Shown here in pieces: positions 1-12,208 of a DNA stretch of 64,000 nucleotides. Below the pieces are notes generated by a model. That model worked only from the letters and a program-made list of their open reading frames with translations, was not told where the DNA came from and did not search any database. Every line of letters begins with the position of its first letter. Position 1 is the stretch's first letter. Source of the DNA: Helicoverpa zea (Eukaryota; Arthropoda; Insecta; Lepidoptera; Noctuidae); NCBI RefSeq assembly GCF_022581195.2, contig NC_061475.1, positions 5,022,001 through 5,086,000 of the forward strand. Reading direction: 5' to 3'. Made by a program: the position numbers and the translations under genes.

Positions 1-880
1 AACAAACGTTTCTGGTATGAATACCGAAGCAACCTGCAGTTTTAATTAATAGATAACAAACTATAATAAAACAAAGATAAGAGATAAGCTAAAGCTTAAT
101 GCACATAATATAAGCTGTATAACAATCACGTTAATTAACAGATAATAATTATGCACGTTTATGATAATGCCGTTGTTTGTGAAGAAATAGTAACATAACG
201 TGAGGTATAGGAAGATAACTTTATGTTGTAAGATGCAAATGAGTGTATAAATGATAGGAATGATGAAGTCTTTATAAATGTGAATGGATTTGATGTCAAT
301 CACTTTCCATAAGAAAACGCAGGCAAAGATGATTTGAATGTAGAATTAGCAAATAAAATTGACGATATAAATAAAATAATCGAGGAAGAATTAGAGGAAA
401 AGATGAAGAATAGAGATTTTAAACATTCGTTGCAAAATTTTGTAGAAGTACAAACTAAAATGCAATTTATTTGCAAAACAAACTTCAAACACATAAAAGT
501 CCATACACAAAATTACAATAAATCTAATCAAACAATGAGAGAACACTTTCAATAAATTTTCTTTAAGTCCAATAATAGTCCCCTAACTGAGACACATTTA
601 GAGCAAAATATCACCGTCATTATCTACTTAGACTAAACAGGAATCGTCTTTAAATCCTTAAATGTCAAAAACTGCTCATCAAAGTCTTTAATGAGCAAAG
701 TCGCAATATCGTCAAAAATCGAGAACATAAAATGGATAAATTGTCCAAAACAGGATCCCAATTGTAATTTGGCTAACTTTTAGCTAAATAGTAGTTCGTC
801 TGTTTGTCTTTATTGTGACATGTCCTTTTATAGTTATTTCTATGTTTTTAGTACATTTGATTTCGTTTGACTAGAGACTA
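1..880. other. AT-rich region without a recognisable gene
   Basis: No feature can be defended. A lysine/glutamate-rich open frame at about 313-555 (+) includes IDDINKIIEEELEEKMKN, which would form a coiled coil. It has no recognised family, and the AT-richness makes such a composition likely by chance. Confidence 0.4.
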
Positions 881-1007
881 GCTAAGCGTCCACCTGTCCG
901 CATCGTACGCATCGCACATCTTGTTTGAGTTTCTATATAAATAATACTACGATCCGTTGCGTGCGTTGCGTCCGTTGCGTACGATACCGACAAGTGGACG
1001 CTTAGCT
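881..1007. mobile_element. Short MITE-like inverted-repeat element
   Basis: The ends are GCTAAGCGTCCAC (881) and its complement GTGGACGCTTAGC (ends 1006). The similarity continues imperfectly inward through CGTACG-containing repeats such as gcgtgcgttgcgtccgttgc. The element is about 126 bp and has no coding capacity. The target duplication is unclear, so the superfamily is not assigned. Confidence 0.6.
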
Positions 1008-1063
1008 TTAGATAAAATAGTATGTACTCAATTTAAATGTGTTTGTTATTTAATTTTATCATT

Positions 1064-1165
1064 TTCATCATCAGCCTTTTTATGGTCCTACTGTTGGGCA
1101 CAGGCCTCCTCTCATACAGAGAAGTAATGAAAATACATCACCGGGCTCACTCAATGCAGGTTTAA
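1064..1165 (-). repeat. LINE 3'-tail fragment ('CCCAGCAGTGGGACG' family)
   Basis: Read on the minus strand this is the tail ...GAGAGGAGGCCTGTGCCCA... followed by aggctgatgatga. It is a very common lepidopteran non-LTR retrotransposon 3' end. Other members in this window are at 9508-9653, 26111-26152, 31250-31290 and 52229-52334. Confidence 0.65.
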
Positions 1166-2900
1166 ACCTATGCAAAAACGTTTGAATTTGGAACAAGAAA
1201 AATAATTAGCTATTTTATATTTTTTCATTTTTTTTTTACCAAATCAAATGAAATGCACTACTATTTTTATCAAGTACAACTCAACCCTAAACCGGCGCGT
1301 GGTTTCAATAAAAACAATTGCACACCTTCCCCGTTTTTCGTGGCCGTATTTAGCATAGTCAGGACGGCAATACACAGTACTTACATCCTGTACGACTCTA
1401 ATAATAGTATAAATGGGAATATTTAAGTATAAACAAGAGGACAGACGGGCACACATGTTGTTACGGGGCGTTAACTTCAAACGGACCGCAACTAACATTT
1501 TACTAAGAATCCGTAATATTTTTTTGTTGGTAATAGTTGACATTTGTTTGTTTGATACGACGTGTATCATTTTAGGGTTAAGAGGTTTAGATCGTTGGGC
1601 ACAATTTTGTTATTCGTAGTTTTTGTATTGAGCTAGCGAATCTGTCCTAGCGTAAAGTTCTGAATGAAAAAAGGCTAAGCTGTGGCTAACTGTGAAGTTA
1701 AAAAAATATAGAGAAAAAATAATTTAATTGTAAGTTTACTCAGTAAAAAAAAAATCAAAGATAAGGTGATCAAAACATCTAACTAACTTCACTCTTGCAT
1801 TTTCTTTCAATTTTCCTTGTAAAATTAAATCTCACCCTGCGATATTAGGACTGAAAATTTCATAAATTGAACTACGTACTTATTAACTATTGTGAATCCA
1901 GTTTACTTAAGGAACAATATACAAAGTATCTTCTCTAAGTTTATGAGAGGTTAACACTAACCTCCTATTAGTTCAGTATATTATTTGACAAGATATTGCG
2001 ATCTCTGCTTATAACTGTTTGTAGAAGCGTGATAATTTACTAATATAAATTCCACTCTTTATAATATTGGGTCTCAAAGGTTTAGGGATCATCTTGTGAC
2101 TCAGTTGTGCATTTAAATTAATAATTTAATAAAGTTATTATAGTTTACGAGCTATTTTCTGCTGTATCATTTGTATGCTGAATTAAGCTCTTTAGCTCTA
2201 AGTAATATATAAATATTCCTTAAATAAACCTAACTGTTAGGTAGTGAATCTGATCATCTATAACTCTACAACTAATCTTAATAGTTCCAAGATAAACGTT
2301 AGGCTAACAGGGGGATTCCCGAAGTTTACCATTTCTGCCGCGGAGTAACTTCAGAGGTGATTTCACGAAAGCGTTACTAAAAACATTAACACAAACTTAC
2401 TAACATTAGTCAAAATATGCGTGGTCAATGAAACAGAACGTCAAAATGCATTTAAAAATTTCCGATTCCTACAACGCATTTCCTTCAACCCTCCGAACAA
2501 ATAAAGTAAATAAATTTACATAATGACGTATCGGCCGCAAGCCCCTCATAACCCTACAATGATGGTATTGCGACTGACGGAACCACCTACAGGTTTTTAT
2601 GACTAATTATTTGCTTAACGTGGAATACGGATGGGTGAATGTTCCAGTAATTGTAAGGAAATAGTGACGCTTGTGGTTTGTGGTCGAAACTAGTCTTATA
2701 GGTGAATTTTTCAGGTCAAAAAGTAAGTTATGCACCAGTTTTTGCACCAGCTGATTGTAATAATCCGGTCTCTTATGGGGACAAGATGATAGGAATTTGC
2801 AAATAACTTCCCTACTTACGGATTAAATTTTCAGGAATGATGTTGTCTATCGGATGACTTACAAACAATGACTCCAGGCTAATCTCAGCCTTATATTTAA
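1166..2900. other. AT-rich noncoding stretch
   Basis: Overlapping open frames at 1244-1619 on both strands encode nothing recognisable. No inverted repeat, tail or splice pattern stands out. Confidence 0.5.
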
Positions 2901-2901
2901 A

Positions 2902-3178
2902 CTAGCTTTTGCCCGCGACTTCTTTCGCGTGGAATAGTAACTTCCGGTAGATTTTTGGTTTGACCAATAGGTGGCGCTATATGTCCGGAATAAATTTTAT
3001 TTTTATATTTTTTTTGTAATAAAAACTATCATATGTCCTTTCTCAAGTTTCAAACTATATCTGTACCAAATTTCACACAAATCGATTCAGTAGTTTAGGC
3101 GTGAAGAAAAGTCAGACAGACAGACAGACAGACAGACAGAAAGACAGACAGAGTTACTTTCTCATTTATAATATTAGT
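2902..3178 (-). mobile_element. Degenerate Helitron-like element with (CAGA)n
   Basis: On the minus strand the 3' end is a GC hairpin (cgcg...gtcgcg) followed by CTAG|T at 2902, the usual Helitron terminus. The other end carries ataatattataaatgagaaa, as in abundant lepidopteran non-autonomous Helitrons. A (CAGA)n microsatellite at 3115-3151 sits inside, as is typical of this group. No Rep/helicase coding sequence is present. Confidence 0.55.
3115..3151. repeat. (CAGA)n microsatellite
   Basis: About nine CAGA units, one interrupted (AAGA), lie inside the Helitron-like element. Confidence 0.85.
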
Positions 3179-4195
3179 TATTTAAATCATTAAAGTGTTT
3201 TATCAAGCTATTCTGGAAGATTTGATTATTTAATTTTTATATCAGTAGGATGAGTCGATAAGTATGTAGAGTTCATAAACAAGTCCTGTCAAAGAGTTAC
3301 TTGGCAATATTTAGCTAACGTAAGTTTTTTTTCTTCATATAACTAACTTTGATACAGTGTTGTGAAGTCGACTCGACACCAACACGTCTTGATATTTTAT
3401 TAGCGAAACTAATTACAGTTTACGAGTACCTGTAATAGTATGTGCTCATGTATTTTCAGCGTCTTGTAAATACTAATGGGTGTAAGTTCTATACTTTCAT
3501 AATGTGTATTGTCTATCAATACAATAATAGGCAAAGAACCTTATAGCCTTGTAAAACAAAAGTTTATATTGAGTTAATATCAAAAACTGTAAATTCAGGA
3601 AAAAAAACAGTTCACTTGTATTTTCTGTTGATAACTTTAAATTAGCAATTCTGTTAACCATTTTTATGTCAAAAAAATATATCAAAATAAAAATCACGTC
3701 CACATTCTAGTGTCAAATAAAATAAAAATCAAAGGCTACAAAACGTTGTTTTAAAATTGTAACGTAATTTGACATAAAACATTTGTCGAGTCGAGACACA
3801 ACAATGGCGGCCAACATTGTAAGCGTACGATAACATGTAAACTGTCAACATTACAACGAGTTGCATTGTTGAGCCAATGTTTGATCAAACAGCCCCTTGC
3901 ATAATAATAAGTAGTGATGCCAATTGCGGTATTATTATTGTAGAGATTATATCTATTAAGAACCTGGCTTGCTTATTTTGGGATAAATTAAAAAAATATA
4001 TGTTACTTACATCTGTTTTAATTATTTTTATTATAAAATTATCGAGTTTTCAGATAGAAAAAAAAAATACAAAGAGTAATACAAAAAAATATGTAAATAT
4101 TTTCTATACATATAATAAAATGATAGGAAAGTCAAAACTGTACATTGAATATTTTTCAAAAAGAATACTTGGGGGGTGATCTATTATCGATTCTG
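3179..4195. other. AT-rich noncoding stretch
   Basis: It has an open frame of 100 codons at 3877-4179 rich in I, K and N, typical of random AT-rich sequence. No element boundaries are seen. Confidence 0.5.
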
Positions 4196-4430
4196 AACCC
4201 AAATATATAGTTTTTAGAATTTTTGTCTGTTTGTCTGTTTGTCTGTATGTTTGGTCTCACTGAACTCGAAAAGTACTGCATAGATTTAAATCAAATTTTG
4301 CATGAATATTACCTGGGAGCCTGTTCAACATATAGGATATATATTATCACGCTATCACCTACGGGGGATGAGCAATGAACGATAATTTCTGTTAACGTTT
4401 CTGCAACAGCGGGTGCAATAATGACACATA
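4196..4430 (+). repeat. Degenerate interspersed repeat with GTCTGTTT units
   Basis: The tandem gtctgtttgtctgtttgtct is followed by 'actgaactcgaaaagtactgcatagattt', a pattern of the lepidopteran 'aaaactactgaacggattt' repeat class. Its ends are eroded. Confidence 0.4.
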
Positions 4431-4734
4431 TTTGAATGTTGAACTTTGTAAGTTTATCGGCCTATTATCTATCTTTACATAGAAAATAACGCTTTTATAA
4501 GTAACTTGAGCAAAAAACTGAATTTAAAGAAATGATATCCTAAAATTATAGATGAAGAAAATCATGCAGAAACAGATGTGCCATAAAACTGGTAGTAGGT
4601 AAAATATCAATGAAAACAGACTTCACTTTGTCATGGTATGTTCTTACTTTCAAGAAAAAAATATATGACTACTTGTGTATTTTGCTACTATAAAAACACT
4701 ACAAGAAATATCAGCGCATCATCAGGGACATTTT

Positions 4735-4845
4735 TATAATTCTTTCACCATTAGAAAGCTACATTATCTGCGAGTAACATAGGGTATATTTTATCCCGGT
4801 GCGGGCAGTAGTTCCCATGGGAAGCGGTACCCACGTCCCGAAGAA
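4735..4845 (+). mobile_element. Truncated Helitron fragment, same family as 51551-51754
   Basis: The sequence tctttcaccattagaaagct, then atctgcgagtaacat and ttttatcccggtgcgggcag, matches the intact copy at 51640-51715. The CTAG terminus is missing. Confidence 0.7.
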
Positions 4846-5508
4846 ATTATGAACTTCCCCACATTCTTAAAAAGTCTACATATGTTGTTCTGACATAATA
4901 TAAGCTATACCTCTCATAAACATGAATATCCATTCATTTCATCCAATAACAAACATGCATCACACTGAAAGTGCATTGCGAGTCTAAGATTTTATTATTA
5001 TAAAAAAAAACATTGTAATTAATATTCAAACATCCTTAAAAATAAGTTCCTGGTTTTAATATATTACATTATTTTGAATTCACTTACATATAAATAGAAG
5101 GTCCTTATTAATATACTTTTTGAGTAATAAAGAATGTAGGCAAAATACGACCGAAAACATTGTGTCACTTCTAAAATTAACATCAATGGGAATAACTACC
5201 TGTCACAATACGTCAACAAGATGTCAACAGAAGACAAGAGTTCGTTCGTTCTGAAAACGTACAAATTACGCGTCGCAGGCCAGAGACATACTTGCTTTCA
5301 ACTCCTGATCACAAATCATCGAGCTAAGAATTATATCACAAATACACCGTTTACAATTACGAACAGTCACAGTCAGACCCACGGACTGAGTCTAAAAAAA
5401 CATCTTTTATATAGCTACGTTTATATCATTTATATTATTCAGTTACTAAGACAGAATTACTATCAAACGTGTTTTTGCTAAATGTTCTATTAGTTTTTGC
5501 AAACATAC
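4846..5508. other. AT-rich noncoding stretch
   Basis: The open frame at 5221-5481 has no recognisable domain. Nothing else is seen. Confidence 0.5.
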
Positions 5509-5520
5509 ATTCCCAACTCT

Positions 5521-5870
5521 GATCTCATGGAGGTGGCGCCCGGATCTCACCACTGTGCGGACTGTGCGACCTATCGCACCCGGCCCCGGTTTAAACTATG
5601 ATCTGGAGCGAGAAGAAATGGGATGACAAAGAATGAGGCAGCGGAGCGACTGAAAATTCCCAACTCTCATTCCAGCCACTGCGGTAAGACACCACGAAAG
5701 CCGGATGTCGAGAGACGACTCCCGGCCACCGTAGGCGTGAGCGATTAGTTTTGAGTGGGTCATCGACCTTCCGGCTTCTGGGAGACCCGTTATTTCACGC
5801 GCCCCTCGAGGAGATTCAGCAAACCCCTGTGAGGCCCACTAGGGCCAAAGCCTGACACTCCCTCACACTG
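5521..5870 (+). repeat. GC-rich non-LTR retroposon-like fragments
   Basis: GC content jumps against an AT-rich background. The first part (5521-5655) is bracketed by the 12-bp direct repeat ATTCCCAACTCT (5509-5520 and 5656-5667). The second part ends in 'agcctgacactccctcacactgct', the wording of the repeat at 12048-12190. It is probably one or two degraded lepidopteran LINE 3' regions; no intact reverse-transcriptase frame is present. Confidence 0.5.
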
Positions 5871-7130
5871 CTCAAACTGATGGCTGAGAATTACGTAACT
5901 TTCCAGGATGCCATGCAACGTGTTTCAAATGCCCAGGCCTTTGGGAGCTTGGTAATCCTTTTCTCCACCTTAACTTGAGTTTTGTGGTACATGAACAAAT
6001 TAGAATAGTAATGAATTAGGTCATCATCATCACGTATTTACCAACTCTTAATGTTCATCATGCACACCCGCTTCTCTAACTTTATTGAAGGATCACTAAC
6101 ATTGTTTCAGTTAGTTTAACTACGCTACTATAGCCCGTTGTCAAACCTTTTAATATCAATTCTGTAGAAGTGTGAATATCGAATGTGTAGTATATCGAAT
6201 TTCCGTTTGTGCATTGCAAAAAAACCATCGTTATGATTTTCGAGAAGTCAAAAGAGTCGGCTGGCTAAGAATTATATTCATCGTTGGTTAATTGAATACA
6301 TTTTCAGAAACCACAATAGCAGTAGGAATCAAAGCGAATGATCGCTTCATAGAGCTCTGATTTTCTCGAGGCGATCAAGTCAGTTCATATTCATATTCAT
6401 ATTCATATTTATTTGCATACCATAAAGTTATAAAGATGTTACAAGGGGCTTAAAGCTAGGTACATATTATGGACCCTGTTAGGGTACAGCAAAAGAAGGC
6501 TAGAAAGTCTAATTACAGTAGTAGATGCAATAGTAGATTAGGAAAACACAAGTTATTCATTCGACTATCTTTTTATCGTCAAGGTATTCTTTGACGCTAT
6601 AGTAGCATTTGCTTAGGAGAAGTTTTTTCAATTTGTTTGCAAATATATGTGTCTTTTTTTTTCTTCTGGTTCTGGTCTGTTCGCTCATCAGATCTTTGAA
6701 AGCGGTTCGATGATAATATACTGTTGTCCTGTTTACCTACGTGTGACACATAATATGGTATTTAAACGTCCTCCGCAAGAGAGCGAACGTTTGTGCTATT
6801 TATAAAGACGAAATTTTACCGTTGTGCAGTAGTGACGCACAGTATACACAGCACTTATGTTTCTTCTGATCTGCTGGCTCCACCAAGAAATGACAAATTG
6901 CGAGCGTACATTTTGAAAATCTTGGAAGAACTGCAGGCTTCAAGTGCCAACACACGAATTGGACTTACTCTCTCGGACGTATACTTTACCTGATCGTGAA
7001 CTAATGCAAACATTTCGGTGGAATTCCAACATAACATAGTGAGTGAGTGCACAGAAAATCCCCGAAATACAAGTAGTGAAACTATGCGCTTGCCTGATGA
7101 CTCAGTCATCAACCACCCAGCTATTCCTCA
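5871..7130. other. Noncoding stretch with a hexanucleotide repeat
   Basis: A (TTCATA)4 run lies at 6384-6407, followed by tatttgcataccataaagtt and other LINE-3'-like sequence to about 6500. Open frames at 6793-7225 overlap an old repeat and are not credible genes. Confidence 0.45.
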
Positions 7131-7133
7131 ATT

Positions 7134-7222
7134 GTGTGGGTGTTGGCTTCCAGTCAAACCGAATCTTTTTGAGTACCAATGTTTACTTGGAGTGCCTATC
7201 TGATCTCTTCAACCCAGTGAAC
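7134..7222 (-). repeat. Old copy of the 'CTCGGAGGATGATG' retroposon tail
   Basis: The wording 'ggcttccagtcaaaccgaat', 'gagtaccaatg', 'cctatctgatctcttcaaccca' matches, with many changes, the minus-strand copy at 49917-50161. It shows the family has old as well as young copies here. Confidence 0.6.
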
Positions 7223-7560
7223 TAGACACCGCGTTATCCGTGGTAAGTAAAACTGTTTGACAGACTTTCTGGCTCCTGATTTGTCGCAGCTGCTGCAGAA
7301 AATATACAAATGACAACTTTGTCAGACCTTTGTTTTATGTGAGAATTACGTAATAATTTTCCAAATCGGTTGACTAGATCCAGAGATTTCCTCAACGTCA
7401 CAAACTTTACTTCTTTTGTTTAGATAAATAGTCACACACCGTCGACACCACCTTGATTGATCAACCTGTGCTGCTGCTAAGTGGTAATCCTAATTATATT
7501 GTTATGTAAAAGAATACACCTACGCTACGGCATAAGTAGTATTTTGACAATTCCAAATTG

Positions 7561-7592
7561 CCCACGCAGACGAAGTCGCGGGCAACAGCTAG
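7561..7592 (+). mobile_element. Helitron 3' terminus
   Basis: A hairpin around cacgcagacgaagtcgcggg is followed by caacagCTAG and then T. This is the canonical 3' end of lepidopteran Helitron-like elements. The rest of the element to the left is too eroded to bound. Confidence 0.6.
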
Positions 7593-8022
7593 TAAGTATA
7601 TAAAATTAAAATTGAACAATAAATAAGAATACCTATCAGTCTTTAATAATAATAAGTTTTTTTTAGACAAAAAATATTGTTCTAGAAAGCAAAAATTATG
7701 TTGACGTAACGTTCGCTATCTGATACACACTTTAATTGCGATTTTAATTGGATATCGAAATACAATGCTATTATTTTTGTTAAAAGACAATCAGGAATCA
7801 GCATTAATATGGCAATAATAATTGAGTATCAATTAGATCAAGCTGCGTTGATAGTGTTCTGATGGTACTTAATGTGAAATAAAATAGTCGGGGATTGCTC
7901 CCCGTCAGGTGGCATCTTAGGCATATTTAAGCAGAGTGGAGTGGAGAAGTTTTGATTCAACCGATATATTTTTTCGCGAAAGGACAAATTACTATTTATC
8001 CTGGTGTGTGGAGTAGTTATGA

Positions 8023-8311
8023 ATGACTATATCTTTCTAAGTATATCTTAGACACCAGTGACTGTGTTTCGGATGGCACGTTAAACTGTAGGTCCCGACT
8101 ATCATTGAACATCCTTGGCAGTCGTTACGGGTAGTCAGAAGCCAGTAAGTCTGACACCAGTCTTACCAAGGGGTATTGGGTTGCCCAGGTAACTGGGTTG
8201 AGGGAGTCAAATAGGACAGTCGCTCCTTGTAAAGCACGGGTACTCAGCTGAATCCGGTTAGACTGGAAGCCGACTCCAACATAGTTGGGAAAAAGGCTCG
8301 GAGGATGATGA
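8023..8311 (+). mobile_element. Retroposon copy ('CTCGGAGGATGATG' tail family) with 16-bp target duplication
   Basis: The body runs from atgactatatctttctaagt through tttcggatggcacg, aggtcccgactatc, cagtcgttacggg and aacatagttggg to ctcggaggatgatg. It is flanked by the 16-bp direct repeat TGTGGAGTAGTTATGA at 8007-8022 and 8312-8327. The simple trinucleotide tail and target duplication fit insertion by target-primed reverse transcription. No coding frame is present, so it is either a SINE or a 5'-truncated LINE. Confidence 0.8.
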
Positions 8312-8324
8312 TGTGGAGTAGTTA

Positions 8325-8480
8325 TGACGCACCAATATTATAAACGCAAAAGTTTGTATAAGTAAGTAATATTTGTTAAACTATAAAGCAAAAGTGATGA
8401 TGAAACTTGAGATCAGCATAGCTTAACTTTTTATCCGGGTGCGCAGAGTAGTTCCTTCCCACAAGACGTGGTTAAAGTTA
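8325..8480 (+). mobile_element. Degenerate Helitron-like fragment
   Basis: It begins caatattataaacgcaaaag and contains tttttatccgggtgcg and gtagttcc, the order seen in other Helitron-like copies. The terminus is not preserved. Confidence 0.45.
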
Positions 8481-9480
8481 AAACTATTGGTTAAAGCGAG
8501 TTATTTATATGATTGCTACGTAGCTCATACATTGTAACGTTATTATGGTGCCACTCTGTCTCGTTACTTTATTTACACATGTTTAATCATTTAAATGCTA
8601 TGATAACTAAGAAAGTAGGTCTAGAACTGTGGTGCACTGAATACAGATTAGAATTTATTTAATTTTAAAGGTCAGTCTAATATTTATTTGTTTTGTTTTG
8701 ATATTGATTAAGGTATTTACTCATAGAGATAAACTTTAATAGTAATGAGATAAGCTAATTTACATGAAAATAGTATTTAGATTAGTGGCACAGACAGGAT
8801 AAGTTTAAGTGTGAATGCTTTTAACTCCATTTTCCAACATAAATATTAGGTTCTTAAGGCATAATTCCCTCTTTTTGACACTTTTCTGTTGTATATTTTT
8901 TTTTTACATAATTAGGTATCAGGTACATATTAAAAAAAAAGCATTATAACAACGTCCACTAAAGCAGAGTTTAAAAAACAACTGATTACTTAAGTACTAG
9001 TTTTAATCCCATTTCGTTTTGTAAGTACCTAAGTGTTTAAAAAAACTTCAATCAATCATTTACATTTTTAATCGACTAATATAAATCCTAAATCGTATTA
9101 CCCAGGGGACTGTGAAAGCACATGTGTGCCTTGCCGCCCATTCAGATTGCGTCCCATTCAATTTGGAAGCGTAATATATCAACTAAACTCAGTAGATACA
9201 ATCATTTGTAAGGCGTCACTGAGCATTTTGCACGAAGTGTACGGGGCTAGGGCTGTGCTTTGATACTTGATTTTTTGTCGATATTTTCTTACAAATGATA
9301 TAAGTGTAGATAGTTACGATAAAATTTTTACCTACCGAAATTTAATTACTCTAATTTTGCAAAGGGTTTCTAATGGTTTCAAATCGAACATCCTGCTAAT
9401 ATAATGTTTAGTAAAAGTATAAGAAAAAAAATTTACGAAGCTTATCGCTTAACTTTTCTAAGTTTGTATGTACTTTCTAA
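8481..9480. other. AT-rich noncoding stretch
   Basis: A less AT-rich patch lies around 9115-9260 (ggactgtgaaagcacatgtg, ttgccgcccattcag). No open frame or splice signal supports an exon. Confidence 0.45.
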
Positions 9481-9481
9481 G

Positions 9482-9653
9482 TATACTTAGACACCAATGG
9501 CTGATAAAAAGGTGAAGGAAAACATCTTGAGGAAACCTGGACTATATAGTCTGAAATCACCAACCCGCATTGAGCAAGCGTGGTGATTAATGCTCAATCC
9601 TTCTCCATGTGAGAGGAGGCCTGTGCCCAGCAGTGGGACGATAAAAAGGCTGA
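9482..9653 (+). repeat. LINE 3'-tail copy ('CCCAGCAGTGGGACG' family)
   Basis: It contains ggtgaaggaaaacatcttga, ggaaacctgg, aatcaccaacccgc, then gaggaggcctgtgcccagca and gtgggacg. Its upstream segment ttctaagtatacttagacac is shared with the retroposon at 8023, so the two repeat families share a 5' module or one is nested in the other. Confidence 0.7.
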
Positions 9654-11900
9654 AACAGAAACAGTATCGCTATAAATGATGCTAATGACACTAAATTTCT
9701 ACACAAAAAAAAAACATTTTTACATGGACACAAAACAACAGAAAATCTAGTTTCATTCATTCCAACTTCATTACGGAATGCAACTTTAAAGTATACGTGG
9801 GGTGATTTAATGATATTACTGTCAATGTTTTCTGAGCTTTCAAGATTTCATTCTTCTTAATGTACGCGTCAATCTGAGAGGGAATGCGAGTGCTTTAAAT
9901 TGCAATGTGTTATGATTTGTTTTGGCAGAACACTCAAACTATTTTGTTTTACAGACTAGGAAACGTTGAAAAATGAGTTTCATTATTGTTAGGAAATATG
10001 AACAGAAATTATTTTTGTAATGTATTTTTTTTCAATTAGAATTGTGCGTAAAGATGCCTATAAAGAATTGTGTTTTTTATATTTATAATTAAAAACACAC
10101 CGATTTGAGGTACTACTATTGATCGTGAATAGCTAATCTAGAATACAAAATTATAATTTGTAATCAAATCTGATACCTAACATTAAAAAAATCAGCATGA
10201 CGCAAATACATTTTTAATTAAATAATAATATGTATCACGGAACAATGGCAACCCTACGGCTTGCATAGCCCTAAGGGCTATTGCACATCGCTTGGCTAAT
10301 TTGGTGATGTTATACAAGTCGCCTCACTCTTTAGTCTGCCTATTACGATATTGGACTGGCTTAGTGATGTGCGTTGATTATTTTGTAGATATCGATTGTT
10401 TTTATTTAGTTTTTTTTTTCATTAAAATATTTTATGAATAATGAATAGGATGCTATATTATTGCAAGTAATAATAATTTAAAAGATATAAGAACCAATTT
10501 ATAAACTAAAGCAACGCAAAGGAATAAAGATATTTAAAGCTTTGTAGTTACATAGTAAAATAAAAGGGCATTTATAGATAAAACAATAAGTTCAATTTTT
10601 TTTGGCTGATATAAAAATGTTCATTAAACTTATTTAGAATAAAACTTAATATTAAACAATACTCTCCTTTGGCGGTGGGATAAAAAATATTTAATTTATA
10701 AAATGCAACGAATTCAAAACCGTCACAATAGTATCGATAAAAAAAAACACAAAACATCGATACGCTCGTCAACAGCTCAACCCATCACCCGTATATGAAT
10801 ATTTAATTTCACCCCTTTCTGTGTGTTTATTTATTGGTCGTATATTTCACGGGCCGGGGTTGAATTTGCATGCGTTACCGCGTTAGTGTACGCTGTCCAA
10901 ATTATGGTGGGGTTGGCCTTCTGTTGCAATGAATAAACGCAGATAACAGTGACGGGGTACACGTGATAGAAGTGCTGGAAGTGACTTGAACTTACATCGT
11001 GCTTGACATATTGTTTTAGATGTTTTTTTTTTAGATGAGATATGTTTCTATGTTTAGATTTTTGTATAGCTACAGTAAATGAATAGGAGGCCTAGTTAAT
11101 AGCTGAGGTTACTCATGATTTGGAGCTTCATCAAGCAGTGGTGCATATGTGATGAAGTTTGATAATTTGCTCTTAACTTATATAGTTTTGTATATGAAAT
11201 ATGACGAAGCAAGTAAGAACTTCCCTACTATCAAAATATACTTGTAGGCCACATCTAGATATCTAATTTATCTAAAACCCTAATGTTTTGCGGTCGATAT
11301 GTCGATGTCGATGCGGGACGGTTGCATACATTTCACATCACTATTTTTATTGTTTTAAGCCCATTCATACACCGGTGATTGTTATCAAAACATGGTTTAA
11401 TTCAGATAAACTATAATTTGTATGTTTTGGGAATGTTGCTACATTGTCCAATAATAATTCAAGTTTTGAACTATTTAATGCTTAATGAATAAAATTGATT
11501 GGTTTGCGAATGATTGATTTTACTATAGTAATGTTATTTCAAGACTGTTATTTATCGCTGAGTAACTAGAATACAATCAAGAAGGTTTTAATCTTTGCCT
11601 TTAAAGTGTTTTGTGCTCATTATTGAGCAAGGGTTTATGAATATAAGTTTATAAATTGAACGTTATCTAGATTTAGAATACGTGGAACTCAAGATTTTAT
11701 TGATAATAAAACTAATCGCAATAAACTGCTTTTTATGTAGGTACTTCAGAAGTTTTAGAAACAATTGGAATCAAAAGTACTAAGATGAGTGTCGTTTATA
11801 TGACTGTGACTTTAAATCCCGTGCATGAAATGTTGTAAAGTAATAATTATTGAAATATTTAACTAGAGATTAAAATGTGATCATCTCTATTAAAAAAATA
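9654..11900. other. AT-rich noncoding stretch with one possible regulatory patch
   Basis: At about 10785-10990 the composition is less AT-rich and contains a POU octamer-like ATTTGCAT next to GCGTTACCGCG. This is only a candidate regulatory patch. The rest is featureless. Confidence 0.3.
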
Positions 11901-12035
11901 TGGGTATTGGGTTGCTTTGGTAACTGGGTCGAGGAGGTTAGATAGGCAGTAGCTCCTTGTAAAACACTGGTACCTAGATGCATACGGTTGACTGGGACCC
12001 AACCTCAACACGGTACGGAAAAACCTAGACAGAAG
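11901..12035 (+). repeat. Diverged copy of the 'CTCGGAGGATGATG' retroposon family
   Basis: The phrases gggtattgggttgctttggt, aactgggtcgaggagg and gctccttgtaaaacac match the copy at 8023-8311 with many substitutions and lost tail fidelity. Confidence 0.65.
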
Positions 12036-12047
12036 ATGTAATTACAT

Positions 12048-12208
12048 GGCTGTGGGTTGTTCGAAAGAGACACCGCGGCCCTGGTACATAAAAGGCCAAT
12101 GACGGAACACGACGGTTTTTAGTCAGTAAGAGTCTGACACTCCCTCACCGCTACTAACCCACAGCGGGAGGGGTCATTTGATGATTTTTGACGTCGGAAA
12201 AAAAAAAC
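12048..12208 (+). mobile_element. Retroposon insertion with poly(A) and 12-bp target duplication
   Basis: The body runs from ggctgtgggttgttcgaaag through ctgacactccctcaccgct and gcgggaggggtcatttga to a run of A. The direct repeat ATGTAATTACAT flanks it at 12036-12047 and 12209-12220. It is a 5'-truncated non-LTR element of a common lepidopteran family. The repeat is itself palindromic, so part of the match could be coincidence. Confidence 0.65.

Noticed and set aside
313..555. Coiled-coil-like acidic/basic frame as a gene fragment
   Set aside because: Lysine, asparagine and glutamate richness is expected from AT-rich sequence, and no homologous family is recognised.
3115..3151. Regular short repeats as a CRISPR-like array
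   Set aside because: It is a simple CAGA microsatellite with no spacers, in animal DNA.
7018..7225. Overlapping frames at 7018-7225 as a small gene
   Set aside because: Their 3' half is an old minus-strand retroposon copy.
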